Shown here: positions 30,572 through 42,999 of the stretch, piece after piece
Layout of the letters: each line of letters opens with the position of its first letter
How positions within the stretch are numbered: the first letter of the stretch is position 1
Notes under the pieces: model-generated
What the model saw: the letters and a program-made list of their open reading frames with translations, nothing else
What the model was told of the DNA's origin: nothing
The model's database searches: none
Program-made: the position numbers and the translations under genes
NCBI GenBank assembly: GCA_009760855.2
Contig: WPIO01000119.1
Location: forward strand, 800,001-864,000
DNA from: Cristatella mucedo
Lineage: Eukaryota > Bryozoa > Phylactolaemata > Cristatellidae
Length of the DNA stretch: 64,000 nt
Direction of reading: 5' to 3'

Positions 30572-30904
30572 GCGGTTGACATTAGATGCAAAGGAAGCAC
30601 GAACCTTGAATTCGATGCACTGCTTGACTGGGACACAGTGAACATCGTCCAGAAATGGTGCAATGTGGTGACTGCGATGCTCAAGGCAGACGAGACTAGC
30701 TACTGAGTTTTGCACCAGCTGTAAGAGCTTGAGGGCACAGGCCGGTAGACCAGCAATCAGTGAGTTACAGAAGTCAAGCCGTGATGTCACAAATGTATGG
30801 ACCAATTTAAAAGTATTATCTTCCTCAGCATGCCCAAATCTTAGCTATTTTACGTAGCTGAAACTTCTCAGACTTGACTGTGGAGCTGATTTTGTCGTCT
30901 ATGG

Positions 30905-32107
30905 TGTAACGCCACAGGCTAGGCTGAGGAGGCGTACCCTGCGACCTATCAAGAGGCGTAGCCTATTGCTGCGTGCGTGGCTCAGTTTTATCTTCCCACT
31001 CGCCACAATCTCTCAACGAAAGAAGCACTCTTACGAGGAAATTAAGTCACCGCACTAAGGCTGCATGCGTTTGCAGTGGGGAACCACCCAAGTAAGCGTG
31101 ATGCTCGGAGAACCGGAACCTAAACCCCGACCGGAGAACTAGGATTCCACTTTGTGGCACCTTCGCGACGAAGTATACTGGTTGAGGTTTCGCCTAAGAA
31201 TAAATACCTCCTCTATACTGACCTTGACTTCTTGCGTGCACGCACGCAAAATGCAATATGTGAGCCACGGGGGCTATACAACCGTATTCAGTATCGTCCA
31301 CCGAATTCTGCAGTAGCTGACTCGCTCTGTCTCGTCAGTCGCTCCTGGACGGCTCGCCAGCCTCCATTGTTCCAAGAGGAAATAAGTCTGGTAACAGCCG
31401 GAGACTGCGTCAAAACGGAGATGAAGACGAAGATGGAGCACTGGGGTAGTGTCACATTACTGTGTCTCCGGCTGCAGCAGCGCTAGTGGAGGCTCATGGA
31501 GACACGAAGACACGAGCGGGTAAACGAGACTCTCGTCATTATTCCCCAGCAGGTGCACATACCAGCAAGGGGCTGACTCACCTAAGATAAGGGAGTGCAT
31601 CTGTTGTGAGCCACTGTGGTGGGCCACATGGTACATGAGAGGCTGCACTAAGTCGATTGCTCAACCATCTGCTGCAGGTGGGGCGTACATTGGTGGCCGA
31701 GAAGCAACAGGCTCGCACAACAGTAGAGTCGCCAAGCTCTTAAATAACTAGCTGGGCAATGGGCTTGACAGGCAAGCCGCCATCAATCACCCAACTGGTA
31801 CCTTTACCACCACTGCGTCCTCTTGCTCACTGCTCGAGAACGCACGTGCTTTTCAGCTACCTTTCCCGTTCTCACGGAAACCCATCCAGCAACTCTCGGA
31901 CTGCTGGCGGCGACATTGACCTAAGGCGGACGTTGCCCTATTATTTAATTGATCGCCAGGACTGTAGGGTTTACAGGCCTGCCGAGATAAATAACCTAAT
32001 GGTCGTACCACGGCGGCGGCGTCTTGCACAATACTCTAGGACCGAGGTGTTTCCCGCTGAGCAGTCCTTGCCCGCCCTAAATTGAGCCAAGCCGGCGCTG
32101 CCCTACA
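30905..32107 (+). repeat. Solo LTR, TGTAACGCC family, 1.2 kb, inserted in LINE-A
   Basis: It starts TGTAACGCCACAGGCTAGG, ends GGCGCTGCCCTACA, and is flanked by TATGG and AATGA, perhaps a decayed 5-base duplication. LINE-A continues on both sides. It shares the block CGGAGAACCGGAACC..AAC..CGACCGGAGAACTAG with the copy at 9818. No internal coding region was seen. Confidence 0.75.
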
Positions 32108-32264
32108 AATGAGAGGCCGCTCTGGAACAGGATATGTAGTTTTCGTGCATATTCAACATATATATGCTACCAGAGCCGATTTTGAGAGTTAGATTTTTCA
32201 AGTTCTGAATCGCTCCTGGTTTGACCATAACTAGTCATTGTTTAGTCAGCTGCATTTATATAGC

Positions 32265-33540
32265 AATCTTCACTCCTAAATTAGCTAAGACTGTGAAGTT
32301 ATTTACCTCAGATTTCGTCTGTTACGGCATCATGTCCCCAAGTAGGGGGAAGGGAGAGCAGCCAAGCTTGCAGACTCGCATACAAGAAGCATCTGTTTCT
32401 ACTTGTTGGCAACTAGTTGGTGCGATCGACCAATGAAATCCATCGGCTCGTCACCTACACTACGGCTTAAATTGAAATGGCTGGAATTCCAGGGCTGGAG
32501 TTAATTAGGAGGCATTTAAGCAAGTCTTTGAACATAGGATACCTGGGCGTTCTAGCCAAGGGTGAAACCTTTTCTATATAGCAGACGGTGTGCATATGTT
32601 TATCAAACTGACCAAAAATCCCGCAACGGTGTACATTACTTGGCACTATGCATTCACACACCCAAAACTTCGAACAGTCCATAGTACCACTTACTTTTCC
32701 TTAAAGGCATTTAAAAAATACTTATCTTCCTTCCATTTATAAACATTATTAAGAGGAAGATAAGCATTTTAAAAACCATTACTGGAAACGGAGCTCTACC
32801 AAGTAAAGTGAGCCGCTACAGTTGTGCGGATGTATAGTGCAAAGCAATGCTACCCGTAAGGGGTTTGCTGGCGAATTTGCTAAACAGATGCACGGCGAAT
32901 GCTGTGTAGAAAAGGCTGGAGGATTGGTTACAATGCGTAAGCATCCCGCACTCAAGGACTTGCTCGGAATGCTGTAGTGTTTGCCTTCAGCTTAGGCTGT
33001 TACAATATGCCAAGCGCCTTGACACTAATGTACATGCCTCACATGTAGCCGATAGTTAATCCATTGACTCAGCCAAGCAACAGCCCACTAACACATGTTG
33101 TATTTTGTGTCGTCTGCTCCGACTTTGATGGCGCTCTCATATATATGCCTGTTGAGAGTAATAAAGGAGAGTCTTATTTAGCGCTCACGTTACATTATTA
33201 CATTATTATTACATCATCACGCTATTTAGCTCAGTTCACCCCTGTGTCTCCGTGAGATTTCCACTAGAACAGCCTCCGCCATAGCCACTGCCATGCAACA
33301 AAGCCTCAATATAACTAGAGTCAATGGACGTCAGGCATTTTTTATTTCGGCCGTAAGATCTATGTGATAGTCCGTTGTTTTAATTGGTCGGCTGGACTAA
33401 AAAAGTAGAGACAGATTCTTCTGTCGATGATTCTACAGGTTTGGCTTTTTTCCCAAACTGTTGTAATGTGTGATGACACAGCAGCCCAAATCTTTGGGAA
33501 ATCTGTCCCAAATCTGCGGCAAAGTCTGCCTTGAAAACAC
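32265..33540. other. No gene recognised
   Basis: AT-rich sequence with short frames only. A reverse frame at 33360-33560 (reading ADFAADLGQISQRFG and FGKKAKPVESSTEE) has coding-like composition but no motif I can name. Confidence 0.3.
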
Positions 33541-33544
33541 AGCA

Positions 33545-33645
33545 TAAGAAAGTTTGCTGCCATCCAAGTGTGGATTGCACGTGTACCTAGGGCAAGGGAG
33601 TTTAAAGAATTCAACGTGCTGGAGGGCTGATGGTATGAAAGCAAA
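33545..33645 (-). mobile_element. LINE-A internal fragment
   Basis: Reverse translation gives STLNSLNSL and IHTWMAANFL, the region just after the YADD box of LINE-A. It has no 3' end, so it is a remnant cut by later deletion. Confidence 0.65.
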
Positions 33646-33649
33646 GTTA

Positions 33650-36600
33650 CAACTGAGTGGCTTAGCTTCCGACGCCAGAAAATACAGTCACGACTATCAC
33701 GATGCGGTTAAAGCGTGTTCTGTTTGTGCGTCTTGGCGGCGATGCTGTACGCTGTTATGGGCCCGCAATCGGCTGACATAAAGCACGACTACCTCAATCT
33801 GCACAAATAATTGTTTCTGACGCTCACACTATTGCTCGATGAGGAGGTCAAGCTTGAGGTCCAGAGACTTCTTCTTGAGCAGGAGCAACTCGCTGGATCT
33901 GAGACTGGGAAAAGCTAGATTAACTGTTCTTTTACCCGACGCCTACTTTCCTCCTAGTTAGGATATGTGCACGACAGATTTAATCCCTTCCATGGCATAT
34001 TCTATAACTGACTTGGTGCCGCCCACAGCCCATGATCTAATGCGGGAGGCAAAATCATACCTGTGATTTTCAATGGAAGCCGTCGGGGCAACACCTACGG
34101 AAATGTTGAGTATGCTGCTGTTGTCATTTTCGATTAATATGAGACTAGGCAGAGAAAAAGAAGGACGGGCGAACCAAAAATGTAAGTGATGTGGATTGCT
34201 AATGGTGTTGGTGAGAATTCCTTAGGCTCACAGTATTTTCTCTGTAGGAGTGTATCAAGCTACAGCTACAAGGCAAGCCCGACGAGTGCACTTAGGCTTG
34301 CCTACTGCAGGCCCTGATTACGGAAGATTGTAATGGTTTTTTGCAACTATCTGTGTACGATCATAGAAGATATCCATCATATTATGTTGTTAGATGAGAT
34401 CGATATAGCCGCGGCCAATACGTATATATAATATTCGCGATAGCATTCCGGCACGTGAAAATTTAGCAGAGACTCTTCGGCGTTTAGTGGTAGGTGAGGG
34501 TCGTGGAGTTGTCTAGGGCAGCATAAATGTCTCTCCTCAGTTCAAAGGATGCCTTGCTGTTATTTTAGGGGAGAGTTATAATAGCTTTCAATCGAAATTC
34601 CGCATATTGATGTCGTCGCTTTTTAAATAATCACGGTCGTGTGCGAGGTGCTTTTCCAGAAGCTGACAGCTAATTATTTCAAGGTAAGTCCATAGCTGAC
34701 ATTATCGCTTTATATTACGCTGCATGCAGAGTGTGGGCAAATCGTAGTGTAGCTCTAAGTACTTCGCACCCCTAAATTTTGTGAAGAATTTGCATGCAAA
34801 TTTTGTGCCAGATGTGACTTCCCGAATTGTTTTGGTGCACTCGATAGCTAGATTGTTGGATTGCAAATGCCCGCAGGCAGCGGTTCATTCTACTGGAACT
34901 ACAAACGAACCTTCAGCATAGTTCTGATAGTACTGGTTGACGCCCAATGTCAACCTTAGCTACAAGGACCGTAGTAGTGACTATGGAATGTTCCGTAATT
35001 CACAGCTGTCTAGGTTAAAGGGAAACGGAAGCCTCAACGTACTGGGTCGTAGACCTTTGCTGGGAATGAGTACCCCTACACCATTTGTAAAGGTTGCTGA
35101 TGGAGCACTTCTTCAAAATGAATAACTAAGGAAGCCACTCAATAAAAAGGGGGCTTAATCACGAGCACAAGGTTCATAAATATCACTTGCACCGTGCTAG
35201 GCAAGTTTTTGGCCGTGTTTTTCGCATCCTAGCAAAAAGAATGCCAGTGATGCAAGCTAATTGCTGCTAAGCCAGCGGTTGTTGAACAAATTGTTTTAGC
35301 ATTTTATATCCTTTACAGCTACTTGCTTGATATGAACGGTATTCCTGGGGCTGCTACCGAACCAACGAGGCCCAACTCATCCGCTGGCACATTCGCCTCC
35401 ATTAGCAGTGAATGCAGCAACAATCATTCTAGGAGGTCACAGGCATTCCAAGCCGAAAACAGCCCTTACTATAGAACTGTTGTGGCATTGAATTGGAAAG
35501 ATGCTGCCATATATGGAATCAATAGCAGGCGATAGAGGTTATTAAACACAGACAGATGTTGTATTCATCATCGAACAGCTATATCGGACAATGGGATTCC
35601 TACATTGCGACCTTGGCAACGTGGACAGCAATTACACATGCAGAGCCCGTAAACCTTGCAAACCTTTTAATAAACTACAACTTCACGAAAAGCCGTTCAT
35701 TCGGAGACGAGTGTCTTAATATATCTGACAACATATCTGCAAAAGTGATCACAATCATTCCAATCGAAACCCGTCAGCTGTCTTAGCAGCATCAATATAA
35801 ACTTTTGTGGCAGGTGGCTCATATGTAGAACCGCAAGTATTAGCAGCTGTGCCTGATGGAATGCCTTGACTCAGGATAGCCCTTCATGACAAGTTCTGGA
35901 CTTAACCCAGGCTTTGCTTTCTCGGCTGAGCGTTTAATGGTAGTCACCTCGGAATGACTTGGGATGTCGCTGCCTGACTCAATGCTATGGCTGTAACTAC
36001 CATCATATGAAGTGATAGTATCGTCTGATTTTGTAGACGCTTCTGCTTGCTCATTCTGATCAGGTGATGCAGACCTCTCACACTCGTGATTTTGATTCGT
36101 GATTCAATAAAAATTTTGCGAAAGCATACACCAACTGTTCCATTTGGTTGGCACTATAGGCACAGTGGTATTAAGAAAGGATCTAGCGATGATATGCATC
36201 AAATGCTATATACAATAATCGAAAGTACGCTATGTACAAGACAAACGGCGGCTTAAAAAATTACCTCTAGAGGATCAGGGAACACAATGGTTTTCCAGAA
36301 AAAAAGTAACAAAGCAGTACCAATATGAGACGTAACGCTGGTTGGAACATGCTCCACTACGAATGTTATCGGCTTCCTTGCAAAATTATCAGTGAAATTA
36401 AGTTCGGAGGTTGTTTATCCGCATGTAAGCATCGTCTTCTAAAACCACCAATTTGAACATGCCAGTTTGCAACTAATGTCATTAGGACACCTAAAAAGGA
36501 GCACCCAAGTACACAGCTGCATACAGGGCTTTAAACATGACCCACGTCGACCACGGTGACCCATATCTCCATTTAATACTGTGGGAAAAAGATTCAGGCC

Positions 36601-36720
36601 CACAGTAAAGGATATCAATTTCATGCTAACATGCTGGACTAGAAGGTATGGCTCTACTAATAAGTGATGCTGTTGTGCGACCATAATCATGTGGTTTCAC
36701 AATCCTTTCACAATTCCTCA
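33650..36720. other. Unassigned stretch with a few coding-like open frames
   Basis: No repeat family was seen. Three frames have protein-like composition: forward 34937-35125 (LSYKDRSSDYGMFRNSQ), forward 35323-35535 (GIPGAATEPTRPNSSAG), and reverse 35840-36103 (TKSDDTITSYDGSYSHSIES, no Met start). None shows a known domain, and splice sites around them are weak. They might be exons or remnants of an unknown gene or element. Confidence 0.3.
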
Positions 36721-36721
36721 A

Positions 36722-37093
36722 TCTCTGCATTTAAGCAGGTCACTAGTGATCTAGTCCTAAAGTTTGTATCTCAATCAAAGAAGAGAACAAGTAATCTGGA
36801 CCCTATTCCCACTGTCCTGCTCCTACGTTGTATCGATCTGCTGCTGCCATGCATAACTAATAACTAATATGTCATTAGCCTCAGGTCATGTCCCAGCACC
36901 TTTCAAAAACTGCAGTCAGGCTACTTCTCAAGAAAGCGACGCTAGACCAAGAGAACTTGAGCAACTACCGCCCAGTCTCCCTTCTACCGTACCTATCAAA
37001 GACACTGGGACGGGTAGTGGCGGACCAGCTGAACTCATATATTGAAACCTCACACCTTGCTAGTAAGTTCCAGTCTGGCTTTAGAGCTAATGC
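36722..37093 (+). mobile_element. LINE-A internal fragment (linker and start of RT)
   Basis: It reads ISAFKQVTSDLVLKFVSQSK, PTVLLLRCIDLLLPCI, then NLSNYRPVSLLPYLSKTLGR and SYIETSHLASKFQSGFRA, with one frameshift. Both the 5' and 3' parts of LINE-A are missing. Confidence 0.9.
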
Positions 37094-37094
37094 A

Positions 37095-39155
37095 CGGTCA
37101 ATGTCTGAGGGCATGCCTCCACGAGACTCCCTAAATTTGCCACTGCCTGAGACCTAATAGTACGGCTATTCTTATCGTGAAAGAATGCTGAGCATTCCGC
37201 ATCGCTTAGTATTAACTCTTAAATGAGGGAAACGAATGGCGCCGAGCACAATCTCCAGAGAGCCCGTGTGCTCGTAGCAGGGCAGCCAGCCTGATATAAC
37301 TTGGGTATGGTAAACAGGCTGATTCAACGCGTTAGGGTGGGGTTTTAGGCGCACGAGCTCAAGATGCCGGCGTGACCGAGAACGAAGCCCCCCATCAGCA
37401 AGTTGGGGCTCTGACTACGATGGCTGTATTTTATCGTACGTAGGAAACGCAGGCGACCTAGCATGCATACGGATGTAGAAGCCGTCGTGGAAGCAGCTCC
37501 GGAGCCTCAGTTGAGAAGAGGAGAGAAAGTGAGCGGGAAGAAGGGTGAGAGTGGACGGCGAGCCTACAGGCCGATGCACAGGCAGAAAGTACGTTGCTGC
37601 ACGACTAGAGGGTCATGCGACTACAGCTGTCCCGTCCCAATTAAATCCAGCTTAGTTAGATACTGTCCGACTGCACTGACTAGTGAGGCAATACTCAGTT
37701 CGCCCGTCCACTGGGCAGAATGGAGTGGGTCCGGCTAGGCCAGAACTACGTAGTGGGCATGGCAACCCTCCCCCTGTTACTGCTAACCACCAAACGGCAT
37801 TTTGATTTCACCGTTCAAGTAACCCGAGGAGGCTTCAGAAGCCTCCATGCGTCGTCTTCTAAAGCATGATCTCATACCTTTTCGGATCCCACGGCTTCCA
37901 GGACGACGGCAGGTGGTAAAACTCAGCAGCTATACGAATGGGCTGTAAATTTCCATAAAACCGTAGCTGCTGAGGCATTCGTATTTTCGGCTCAGTGAGA
38001 CGTGCAGTAAGAGCTGCTACAGCTGCCTTGTAAAGTGAGTAGGGCAGATGCGAGGGATAAAAAAGAGAAGAGTTCAGCTCGTTCAGCCACACCCACTACA
38101 CTACTAGGACATAAAAACTACAATGCAGAGGAAGTAACCTATCTTGCAAGGCTTGGCTCCAAAAGCGTCGTATTGGCTATTGGCGAGAAATGCTTGACTT
38201 AACGAACCCCATGCATTCATTTCGAGTTACGACAAGCACTGCAAGCCAGAGCAAGGAATAAGGCAAACTTTAAGCGAAAGTCTTTATTAGTACAAGTGTT
38301 TCTAGTGCACGAGAAGAGCGTATCTTAACTTCCGCATGCATTTTAGTATGCAAGAACACGTGATGCTAAACAAGGTTTATGTGTAGACAAAACTGGGCAT
38401 TTCTGAGTAAAGGCAACAAGCTTGGCTGGGAAAGGCAAACGGCCCGTCGTTCGGCTGCCGGTAGATGTTTAGCATTTAAAGGCTTCTCTTGCAATTAGGC
38501 TCGTACGATTGATGTCTTAAATATCTTGTGAAGTGCAGTCCATTTTTCCTTACTTCCATAAAGAATTGCATCGCGATTTTCAGAGTTATGTTCGTTGTGT
38601 GACTGCCACCGGTTGAACGCCTTCCTACTCGCCTAATAATAACAAATTTAACCACACGAGATTAAGCTCAGATGCAGCTGTTATATGTTCAAATTGAATC
38701 GTTTACCTTCGCTGTGCAGGCGATTGCTTATTGGACATGGAGATATTTTTACTTCTAGATCTGTTGCATATGTCAATAACACTCGAATTTTAGTTGTGCT
38801 TTAGTGATCGATTATGAACCTCTTACATCTTAGCCATCATAATTCAGAAACAAATATTGATTGAACACCAGTAATAAACTGCTATCTATATCACGCCAAC
38901 ATTTCAAGGTAGCCAAGCACCAAGACCTCCTATGGCTCCAGAAATGGTGGTGACTCAATTCATCGGTTTGTTACATGTTTACTATCAGGGTCTCGCTCCA
39001 TCAGTCATTTGGTGGAGTCAGCTCTTTCCCTTACGGAATTTGTCTTTACTTGAAATGAACAAGTAAGCCGTCGTTCTGTTTATTTTGAACCAACTCCTCT
39101 CTATTTTCTGAAACTATTTTTCTATCATCTGCTTAGCCCTTTGTGCTCTAGCTGA
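37095..39155. other. No gene recognised
   Basis: 37170-37800 is GC-richer than its surroundings but matched nothing else here. A reverse frame of 77 codons at 37859-38092 (RMPQQLRFYGNLQPIRIAAE) is coding-like without a known motif. The rest is AT-rich. Confidence 0.3.
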
Positions 39156-39159
39156 CGAC

Positions 39160-39430
39160 CAAGGCCAAGTCCAAGGCCAAGCTCAAGGTCCTCAGCTCTT
39201 GACAGTGTCTCCGGCGGCGGCTGCTTAAGTGGGAGTCACACAGTGTACGGTGAGCGAGACTGTCCTTTATAATTCTCAACACGTTCGTAGATGCCAGCTC
39301 GATTAATCACAGCTGAGGACACGAAATATAACATGCATAAGTGACCTAAAGCTGCACTGCATCAATAGCTTAACTATTTGCCAGAGGTGAGCTATTTACA
39401 TTAGTGTCAGGGGCTTCCCTAATTACAACA
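39160..39430 (+). repeat. Degraded fragment of the TGTAACGCC-family LTR
   Basis: GTGTCTCCGGCGGCGGCTGC, GAGCGAGACTGTC and GCTGCACTGCATCAATAGCT align, in the same order and spacing, with 31455-31690 of the solo LTR at 30905-32107. The ends are lost. Confidence 0.5.
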
Positions 39431-39862
39431 TAAGAAGCCGCAAGAGCACAAAACAGCTCGCACTTGTTGCTGTAACAAGGATCGCTCTTTTTGCTGTAAA
39501 ACTGCTTCATCGTCACCAAACTTGCCAATATCATCATGTTTCACTGTGCCTCCACGTTTGGGAGCTGAAATGACTGAGCGACTCTCACTCGATCTGGTAG
39601 AGGCACATCGATACTCATAGAACTAAACTTCAAAATACAACAACCGTAACAGGGCTTGATTTTCTGAGCACAGCGGAAGCAGCAACACCGTTTTAGAACG
39701 AGCACACAATAGCCTGCCTATCATGCCTGACACGGCAGATGACTTACCGCTGACTCTTTCTTTTCGTCACACAGAAGCTCAAGCTCATCACTAGGGCTCA
39801 AGGACCGCCAGACCGTTCCTCCAAGAGAGCAACTGTGGTAATGCTCATGCCTTATTTTTGGT

Positions 39863-40029
39863 AAGCCTTGATGGCTCACTAGGTAAGGCTGTTACTTTCG
39901 CTGCCTGAGTCCCAAGGTCGTGGGTTTGATTCCTTTGGTGTGCGATCCTTTATCATCACTGCAAGCTGTGGTGACAGCCGGAAAGGCTCTTCTGTCGGTA
40001 TACAAAAAAAGGCTTTTTAATCAGCTAGG
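39863..40029 (+). repeat. SINE I copy
   Basis: A-box-like TGGCTCACTAGGTAAGG, B-box-like GGGTTTGATTCC, then CACTGCAAGCTGTGGTGACA, GGCTCTTCTGTCGGTATAC and GGCTTTTTAATCAGCTAGG. Nearly full length. Confidence 0.9.
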
Positions 40030-40034
40030 CCTAA

Positions 40035-41790
40035 TTTAATAATTCAATTTGCAGATAGTAAGTCTTACAATTATCTTGTTCATATAAAATTAGAAATTGG
40101 AATGCTCATAAGCCTCAGCTAAACCAAGCTATTTTATAATGAGCTCTCAGTTCAAATTAAGCGTCCAAACTCGTAGCTCGTAACAAAGTTTCAGCTATCA
40201 AGCTCATGAGTCACAATGGCTGGTGATTGCAAATCAAGGCCTGCTCCCTAGTTAAGGCGCCATCTACTTGGGGGCATCGCAACGATTCGGTGTTTGGGGA
40301 GCACACAAACGGAAATGCCTGCCAGTCTCTGACGAGGGGCATCAGTAGTATGCAAGCTTCTCTGTGCGCCTTCCGGCGGAAGCTGAACTCCCTTTGAATG
40401 TTGCTTACTTATGATGGAGCTCGATCTGGGCAGGATGGGTTGCAACACTCTTAATAGAAATATATGCGCTTCCATTTTTCATTGCTAAATGAGACTTTAA
40501 TATTTAAAAACCAAGCAAACAGTTTGCCATTTATTCGCTGGGTAGAGCAACTGTGGTGCAGCTGACTGCTTTGGTGGGAGTTATCCTCAACCCCTGCCAA
40601 GACGGAAAACTTAACCAGTTTAGCAGTCTTTGGGAGGCCAACCGCAGCAATAACAATGGTTGAAGCTCGGCACCCACCAGGTTTGAAAGTGGTACGTGTG
40701 AGTTCAGAAAAATTACCATGATTCAGCGTGTGCACGTAAGTGGTAATTAACAGACAAAATTCAAACCCTGTAGGATTGCATCGGGAGCAGTAGAACCACT
40801 ACTTCGGTAGCTTAATTCATAGTCTCTGGATTAGATTTTCAGAAGTTGCTTAATTTTTATTTACCCAGACCCTCGTTACACAGCATTCGGTCATTATTTA
40901 TTCCTTGAAATCGTTTCTAACTTATCTCTACTGGCCGCCATCCAGGATGCATCAACTTAAAGTTGACTTTACTCGTATACAAGTCATTTAGTTTTCAACG
41001 GTAGCTTACCGATCTGAAATAATTTCAAATCTTCAGATTCGAGATTGCCAGTGACTGGCGACTGTAGCTTATTCACGACTAGCCTCATGAAACTACCTAA
41101 CTAAATGGCATTGTAGGTTTGATTAAAAATCTAACTGCTTCTAAGTCACTTGCCTTGCCAATATCAATAATTGCGTGTGTTCCACAGTAAACTAAAACCT
41201 CGAATAGTATTATCACTAACCATTTGAAATTCTACCTTTATCAGCATCTCCTGTTAAAGGCGTAGAATGCTTGTTAAGCTTTTTTTGGTTTTGACAAAAT
41301 AGCGGACGACGGCTCATGGGAGATACCCTAATTGCCCAGACTCCTGTAATGAGTGATTTTGGTAAGTGGTGATATGGCTATCTACTCGCTGACCTAATCA
41401 GCAATAGTTTTTACAGCCTAGCATACATTTGTTATTGCTAACGTTGGCGTTCAATTAACTTATTATACCAAAACTCGGGTCAAGCATCTAAGTAGAAATT
41501 TCAAGTCGAGGTTTCAAATCTCAGTGTTCTTGGAGCATAAATAGAATTTAGTAGCTGGATGAGCAGACCAGGGGACCTTTAACCGTTACCACTAACCAAT
41601 AGCCAGTAACCAGTATCCAGTAGCTGAATCGTTTCCCGCTCAAGGCAAAACTCTTTGCGTTGCTTAGTCCCACAGCACTCTGCCTGTGGTCTCTCTGTAT
41701 TTGAAAATCACCGATTATATGAAGTGAGAAGACACTTTTTAGTACTCTTACGTGCTATAAATAAGCTTTCCCATTCATTTATAGTGTCAT
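40035..41790. other. No gene recognised
   Basis: AT-rich sequence. Two overlapping reverse frames (40248-40475, 40451-40735) have no recognisable motif. A local repeat of the unit CAGTA, as in ACCAGTATCCAGTAGC, lies near 41600. Confidence 0.35.
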
Positions 41791-41792
41791 TA

Positions 41793-41932
41793 TGCCGAGC
41801 TGGCTAAGTCCAGTGGTTAAGGTGCTAGCCCAGGCAATGGTCTGGCTGAGGTCGTGGGCTCGAGCCAAGAGGCATATGTGAAGCACGTGAATAGAGATTA
41901 AGTTCTCTTGGGGCGTTATACAAATGATATTA
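41793..41932 (+). repeat. SINE II copy, well kept
   Basis: The head GAGCTGGCTAAGTCCAGTGG and TTAAGGTGCTAGCCC covers the A-box region; GTGGGCTCGAGCC covers the B box; GGCATATGTGAAGCACGTGA and the tail AGAGATTAAGTTCTCTTGGG then CGTTATACAAAT follow. The tail is closely like the LINE-A 3' end. Confidence 0.85.
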
Positions 41933-42114
41933 CAACTACCTTCTCTGCAGGGGTCGCACTGGGGGGTTGGCTGCAAGATTCAGCTCACAGTATTTTGGCC
42001 TTTAAAGGCGACCAGATTCACCTACCCTCTGCCTTGAGGCTCGGCAGCAATTGAATGAAAAGTGCTTAGGCATTTTTGAGGTCCATCGGCTCACAAGACA
42101 ACTCCGCACTGGAT

Positions 42115-42215
42115 AGACTTTGCACCAAATGTAATGCACCTAGAAAGAGATTTAGTTCTCTGAGGGCGCTTTATCAAGTGCATTATCATTATTATTATTA
42201 TTATTACCATTATAT
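42115..42215 (+). mobile_element. LINE-A 3' end, about 100 bases
   Basis: CAAATGTAATGCACCTAGAA, AGAGATTTAGTTCTCTGAGG, GCGCTTTATCAAGTGCATTA, then an ATT tail. It is a strongly 5'-truncated copy. Confidence 0.85.
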
Positions 42216-42219
42216 AGAC

Positions 42220-42915
42220 TTACCAAAGAACATTATTGCTGACCGTGCAGACTATTTGCAAGAAAGCCACTAAGCTACAATATCTTCGATATTATATTAT
42301 CATACTCTATCACAGTTTTTTGTACCCATTTCTGAAGACATTTAATGAGTATTCCAGTATTCCGGAGACATTTCTTTATACAGAAGCAACTGACTTGTCA
42401 AGATCGACTCCTACAGCAGTTTTGTGACTATCCTTAAGCTAGGAGCTGCCTGAGCGAAAGATGTGATCATGATTTCTGGTGTGAATTTTTTAAACTTTTA
42501 ACAGTGTAATCCTGAAAAATCTGAAAATTGACCGAGGTCAACAATGCTCGGTCATCGAATTTTGAGAACTAGCATTGTGAAACCGTGTCAATCAGAACGT
42601 GCTGTTCGCTGATTAGGTATTCTATTCTCTAAATGCGTTATGATTATATTATGACATTTTAGCAATCTACTTTGTCTTATTTTCTTTATTTCAGTGGGTA
42701 ATATGAGTATTATGACGAGTAAAGTTTGTGTTTCTTCGTACCCAGAGGGCTTTTTTAACGTTAAAAGCCGTATTTAAACTGTCACAAACTGATTTCCTAT
42801 GCTCTAACCATGAAAATATTTGATTTATAGATACAAAATCCTACTTAACCACGTTTTCTGGAAATTTACTTATCAAGGTAGAGTCTGGAACAGATTTACC
42901 GCGATAAATGAGGGA
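42220..42915. other. No gene recognised
   Basis: AT-rich, no repeat family or coding-like frame seen. Confidence 0.4.
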
Positions 42916-42917
42916 CG

Positions 42918-42995
42918 GATGTAATAATAATAATAATAATATTAAATTTGCATAATGCAATCAGAGAAATTAATCTCTTTTTATACACTTTCCAC
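42918..42995 (-). mobile_element. LINE-A 3' tail fragment
   Basis: ATAATAATAATAATAATATT followed by TGCATAATGCAATCAGAGAA and TTAATCTCTTTTTATACAC matches the reversed LINE-A tail. Confidence 0.65.
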
Positions 42996-42999
42996 TGGG

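Larger units (their letters stand above)
24445..32260 (-). mobile_element. Old LINE-A copy split into three pieces by LTR elements
   Basis: The pieces 24445-24517, 30572-30904 and 32108-32260 are consecutive parts of one reversed LINE-A: 3' tail, then 3' UTR plus C-terminal coding part ([18 protein letters not shown]), then the stretch around GCCGATTTTGAGAG. A Gypsy element separates the first two and a solo LTR the last two. About 500 bases of the 3' UTR are also deleted in this copy. The flanks of both insertions read as continuous LINE-A. Confidence 0.8.
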
